Source: Amaranthus tricolor
Lineage: Eukaryota > Streptophyta > Magnoliopsida > Caryophyllales > Amaranthaceae
Assembly (NCBI RefSeq): GCF_026212465.1
Contig: NC_080050.1
Location: 28,149,570 to 28,213,569 of the forward strand
Length of the DNA: 64,000 bases
Direction of reading: 5' to 3'
The translations under genes and the position numbers were made by a program. Position 1 is the stretch's first letter; each line of letters opens with the position of its first letter. This document shows, piece after piece, positions 60,819 to 64,000 of the stretch. The notes beneath the pieces are model-generated. The model had not been told where the DNA came from, did no database searches, and saw only the letters and a program-made list of their open reading frames with translations.

Positions 60819-61043
60819 ATGTCAAGCTCTGTATTGCAGACTTGCTTCATTTTATGTTTACTTCTTTCTTTTTCATTCATTTCTGAATCTTCTCGATTAC
60901 CAAACACTTACTTTGAGCAAATGTTGCCTAAGAGGTTTCCTACTCATTCTTCAGCTCCTTCTAAGAGGACTAATTCTGTTAAAGCTTCTTCTTCGTTGGT
61001 TCATACTCGAAAGTTTTCGCCTTCTTATGATGGGAAAGTTTAG
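60819..61043 (+). CDS. IDA-like (IDL) secreted signalling peptide precursor
   Basis: A 74-residue intronless precursor. Residues 1 to about 24 are a clear signal peptide (CFILCLLLSFSFISES, with a small-residue cleavage zone). Residues 31-54 form an extended PIP-like peptide region: YFEQM then LPKRFPTHSSAPSKRTN. This follows the IDA/IDL pattern of a YF...LPKG core followed by PIPPS-x-PSKRHN. Such peptides are secreted and perceived by HAESA/HSL receptor kinases with SERK co-receptors to control abscission, root emergence and stress responses. The copy is divergent: the Gly after LPK is Arg, the central Pro-Ile-Pro-Pro is Pro-Thr-His-Ser, and the terminal RHN is RTN. A 20-residue basic tail follows, as in the IDL6/7/8 type. 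The family call is from the pattern only. Confidence 0.75.
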   Translation: MSSSVLQTCFILCLLLSFSFISESSRLPNTYFEQMLPKRFPTHSSAPSKRTNSVKASSSLVHTRKFSPSYDGKV

Positions 61044-61114
61044 TTAAGGGGGAATTGGAAGCAAGTATACAAGACTGATAGAGTATGTAACATATTTTGA
61101 GATTTTATTCGCTT

Positions 61115-61470
61115 TTGGGTGAGTTTATGGTGTCAGAATCTAACGTGATAGAAGGGTATAATAGAGTATATAACGTATTATGGGCTTTAATATGATGGTT
61201 GAAGGTTTAGGATATGTTATATACTCTATTAGACGTACTAGAAGAAGAAATCAACGCGTTTCTGAGCTAGGTTTGTAGATTATTGTAGCATTCTTTTTGG
61301 GTGAGTTTATGGTGTTAGAACTTAACAAGAAGGGTATGATAGAGTATATAACATATTATGGGCTGCAGCTTAATGGTTGAAGGTTCAAGATATATTACAT
61401 ACTCTATTAGACGTATACAACATTCCAGAAGAAATCAAGACGTTTCTGAACTGGATTGGTAGATTATTGT
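61115..61470. repeat. Two-copy tandem duplication, about 182-bp unit
   Basis: GGTGAGTTTATGGTGT(C/T)AGAA starts at 61118 and 61300. Both copies continue with ATAGAGTATATAAC(G/A)TATTATGGGCT, GATGGTTGAAGG-like words, TACTCTATTAGACGTA, GAAGAAATCAA and GTAGATTATTGTAGCATTCTTTTT. It follows the IDL gene by about 75 bases, so the first unit may include its 3' UTR. Confidence 0.88.
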
Positions 61471-61979
61471 AGCATTCTTTTTTATCAACATGACCGTGGA
61501 AACAATCACTTGTAAAGATTTTCTTTACTGAATAGAATATAGATATAGCTACTTACTGATTAAAATACAAAATTTTCTCTGCTTTTCCTGGAGAAGTATT
61601 AACAATTGTTGTTCAAAATCTACAAAAATTGTATATTGGTGTAATTTTTCATATAGTGATTAATAAAATAATATCATCTCTCACGTCAGTTTATTTTAAT
61701 TTACTAATCAAATTTATTGTTGAGATTAATGATTTGATATAGTTGTTGCTCATTGGAAGATCCTTTTTCAAGAAAGGTTTTTTCGTAGTCTATTTGTTAT
61801 AGAATGATCAAACCCACATTGATGGGCTAAACATTAAAACATATAAGAAGATTTGTACCGTAAAGTTGTCATTTTTTGCTTCTTTTTCAGTATGTTGGAG
61901 TTTAAATCATTATTGCTTCGCAACTTCAAATCAGTATTATTTTTCTGTTTCTTTAAATTTGCTTTACTTCAGAGACTTA

Positions 61980-62305
61980 GCAACTTCGAGATGAAGATGG
62001 AATAGGATTGGTTAAGATGTTTTGGGAATTGTGAATGTGCAACAAAAGAATATTAGTGAATCGGAAAGATATATAGAAACATGGAACTTAGAAGATCCAA
62101 AAAGAGGATGAGAAAGACAAAAAATAACCTAGAGGGCAGAGAAGGAAATGGACATGAAGAATTTCGATTTACAGTTTGAGAGGGTAGAAAATCATAATGG
62201 ATAAGAAAAAGAGAATTCACGAGGATAACCACTAGAATTATTCAATTGCCAATTGATTTATGTAGCCGAGCCAATATTTTGTAATTAAGGTTGTGATACG
62301 TCTTG
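61980..62305 (+). mobile_element. RTE-type LINE 3' fragment
   Basis: Broken plus-strand frames show the RTE tail: a VRKSERYIET-like block, PKRG...RQKITWRAEKEMDMKNF, then a PLELFNCQLIYVAEP segment and the nucleotide word ATGTAGCCGA...CCAATATTTTGTAATTAAGG, which closes plant RTE elements. Stops and frameshifts show decay. Confidence 0.6.
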
Positions 62306-62588
62306 GGGCGCAAGTATATTGGTTTCCATTAACCCCAAAATTCTTAAGAAACCATTTCTAATTATGGCAAGTTTAAGGGGGATGACTCCAAATACCGTCA
62401 AGCTAGGAGGAAAAAAGAATTTCATGTCCATCTCCTCGATCAATTGTTCCTACAACATTTCCCCTTCACCACTCTAACTCACACCTTTAATTTAAGGTTT
62501 AGTGGACTCTTTTAGTGTGCACTAAATCTATACAAGACCAGCTCAATAATCATAAAAATAAATAGATAAACTCGGACTTATCATATCA

Positions 62589-62618
62589 AATATATATATA
62601 TATATATGTATATATATC
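62589..62618. repeat. AT dinucleotide microsatellite
   Basis: An imperfect TATATATA run of about 30 bases with one G interruption, between the RTE fragment and the auxilin-like 3' UTR. Confidence 0.85.
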
Positions 62619-62798
62619 TGTGAAAAAAACATTAAACTTACATAGATGTATATTTTAGACACAGCCACAGGCAACAACTTTACATTCTAACAAAAAGAAA
62701 ATTTAAAAATCTATCATAAAACTCTATTATTACAAAACTCAACAGACGTGATCAACTACAAAGTACAAAGGAATGATCAAAGACGCGATGCAAATTTA

Positions 62799-64000
62799 CT
62801 ATCGAAGCTCCTCCGTATTGAACTTATTCCATGCTTCCTGCATCGATGTCACACCAGCAAGCATAAGTATAAATGAGGAAGTTGGTAGATAGTAACATTT
62901 TTCGAAAAAACAGGCAAACCAGCGCGGTAAGGAAGATTCAGATATACAAATACAGCTAACTAACGCGGAAATGCAATTCGATAGTCATTTTAGGACCTTC
63001 CTAAGGTCCTACGGTCATCTATACTCGGTCAAATAGAATTGTATCAAAAACCCGATGCCAACTACTTATTTATCATTCATCCAGTGAATAGTGTTTATGC
63101 TACTGTATTTGAGGCGAGGTCTATAATCTCGAAATGCACATAGCCTTACAAAGAATTGTGGTTACTTGGAAAAAAACTTGAACCAGTTAGTCACTCGATA
63201 TTACTACAGGTTTCTGACCCTAAGTGGATTTAAACTTGCATATTGTGGGTCATGCGAGAAACCTGAACATGGTAAATAGATCAGTTGAGCACGAGAAAAA
63301 GGACCCAGTTCTACAACGAATTTCCGAAAGCAAAGTGCATCTATGAGCCCAGATAAGTTCGTTCCTTTAGGAAGCATTATCTATAATCACTGACCAAAAA
63401 CGAGAATCTGAAAGATGATAAGGTAAACATAATACAGAAGTCTGCACTAAGACTTGGTCCGACAATTACTAACAAAGTACTAGCACACGAATTAGTAATA
63501 CCCAGTAAACTGGTCAATCATCACCATCAACATTCATTCAGAGGAATGTCGTATTAATTATAGGGTAAACCATCGACAGATAATATCTTTGAAGCCTCTA
63601 CTCTGACCAAACCCACCCAAAAAGGAAAAGAAAAGACGTCTCAATCTAAGGACAACATAACTTGATATGCCTAATTCAATAGTCAACTGGAATATAATAC
63701 AGCCCGTTTGATAGTCATTATTAAATGGTGGGAGTGGTAATAGAAAATTAGTGTAATCAACTTCATTTTATTAACGGCAGCAAAAGAATGTCGCTACAGA
63801 TGTAGCCTTGCAGGCTATTTCATTCCCTACTCGCTTACATAAGGTCCCAAGGGAATAAATAGTGCATGAAATGACAAAACAATATGATTTTGAACATACA
63901 TTACCTTCAGTAGATCAAAAACTTTCTCTGCAACAAACTTTTGTTCAAGACTTGCACCTTTTTGCTGCACTTTATCAGGATGGACACACAGAGCAGCCTT
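62799..64000 (-). CDS. Auxilin-like J-domain protein, C-terminal part
   Basis: Two minus-strand exons are visible: one running from the window edge (64000) to 63905, and the terminal exon 62837-62799 with a TAG stop. They join in phase 0 across a GT-AG intron of 1067 bases. The translation starts [20 protein letters not shown], then [12 protein letters not shown], and the last exon reads [16 protein letters not shown] is the Hsc70-binding signature of J domains, and the QQKGA...AEKVFD...EAWNKFN pattern is specific to plant auxilin-like proteins. These proteins recruit Hsp70 to uncoat clathrin vesicles. The gene starts outside the window. The unannotated 300 bases downstream are the likely 3' UTR. 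Confidence 0.88.

Noticed and set aside
60646..61047. 133-residue frame overlapping the IDL gene
   Set aside because: Its second half is an out-of-frame reading of the IDL precursor, which has a signal peptide and a family motif.
1..64000. tRNA, rRNA, CRISPR arrays and bacterial operon signals
   Set aside because: No cloverleaf-like tRNA, rRNA segment or spacer-repeat array was recognised by eye. The genome is plant nuclear, and the tandem repeats present have only two copies or belong to transposons.

Overview
This is eukaryotic nuclear DNA from a flowering plant: AT-rich, with genes split by GT-AG introns and dense plant transposons. The genes are a STAY-GREEN-LIKE dechelatase with a plastid presequence, a P-class PPR protein, QUA2/PMT-type methyltransferases, an IDA-like peptide, a TOM1-like (TOL) protein and an auxilin-like J-domain protein. 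Non-coding repeats carrying GAGACGGTCTCA-type ends resemble repeats I associate with Caryophyllales/Amaranthaceae. That placement is a weak inference; the sequence does not name the species.

Layout. 1-5 kb: a decayed L1-type LINE, then the 3' half of a TOL gene (+). 6.4-10.2 kb: a five-exon SGR-like gene (-). 11.4-16.0 kb: a 4.7 kb non-autonomous hAT element with perfect 8-bp target duplications. 18.7-23.9, 31.8-37.2 and 50.3-55.1 kb: three tandem, same-strand, eight-exon PMT24/25/26-type putative methyltransferase genes (called A, B and C here). All three are open across every splice junction. An intronless PPR gene (-) lies between A and B. 41-49 kb is transposon-rich: fold-backs, an LTR-like block, and a 4.1 kb hAT element that carries its own transposase gene and sits inside an older LINE fragment. 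56-60.6 kb is mostly gene-free. 60.8-61.0 kb: a small secreted IDA-like peptide gene. 62.8-64.0 kb: the 3' end of an auxilin-like gene (-), which runs off the right edge.

There is no operon-like organisation. The only related genes are the three PMT copies, which share identical intron phases. Internal exons 2-5 are identical in length, so the cluster arose by tandem duplication. The copies have since diverged in the luminal stem, in a few conserved catalytic-region residues and in intronic transposons. Several small elements have boundaries that can be read directly: two ~265-bp elements with 9-bp target duplications (Mutator-like) in introns of A and C, Stowaway-like elements with TA duplications, and a four-copy ~130-bp family found only in and around PMT copies A and C.

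All exon coordinates come from reading splice signals and checking phase by hand; no database search was run.
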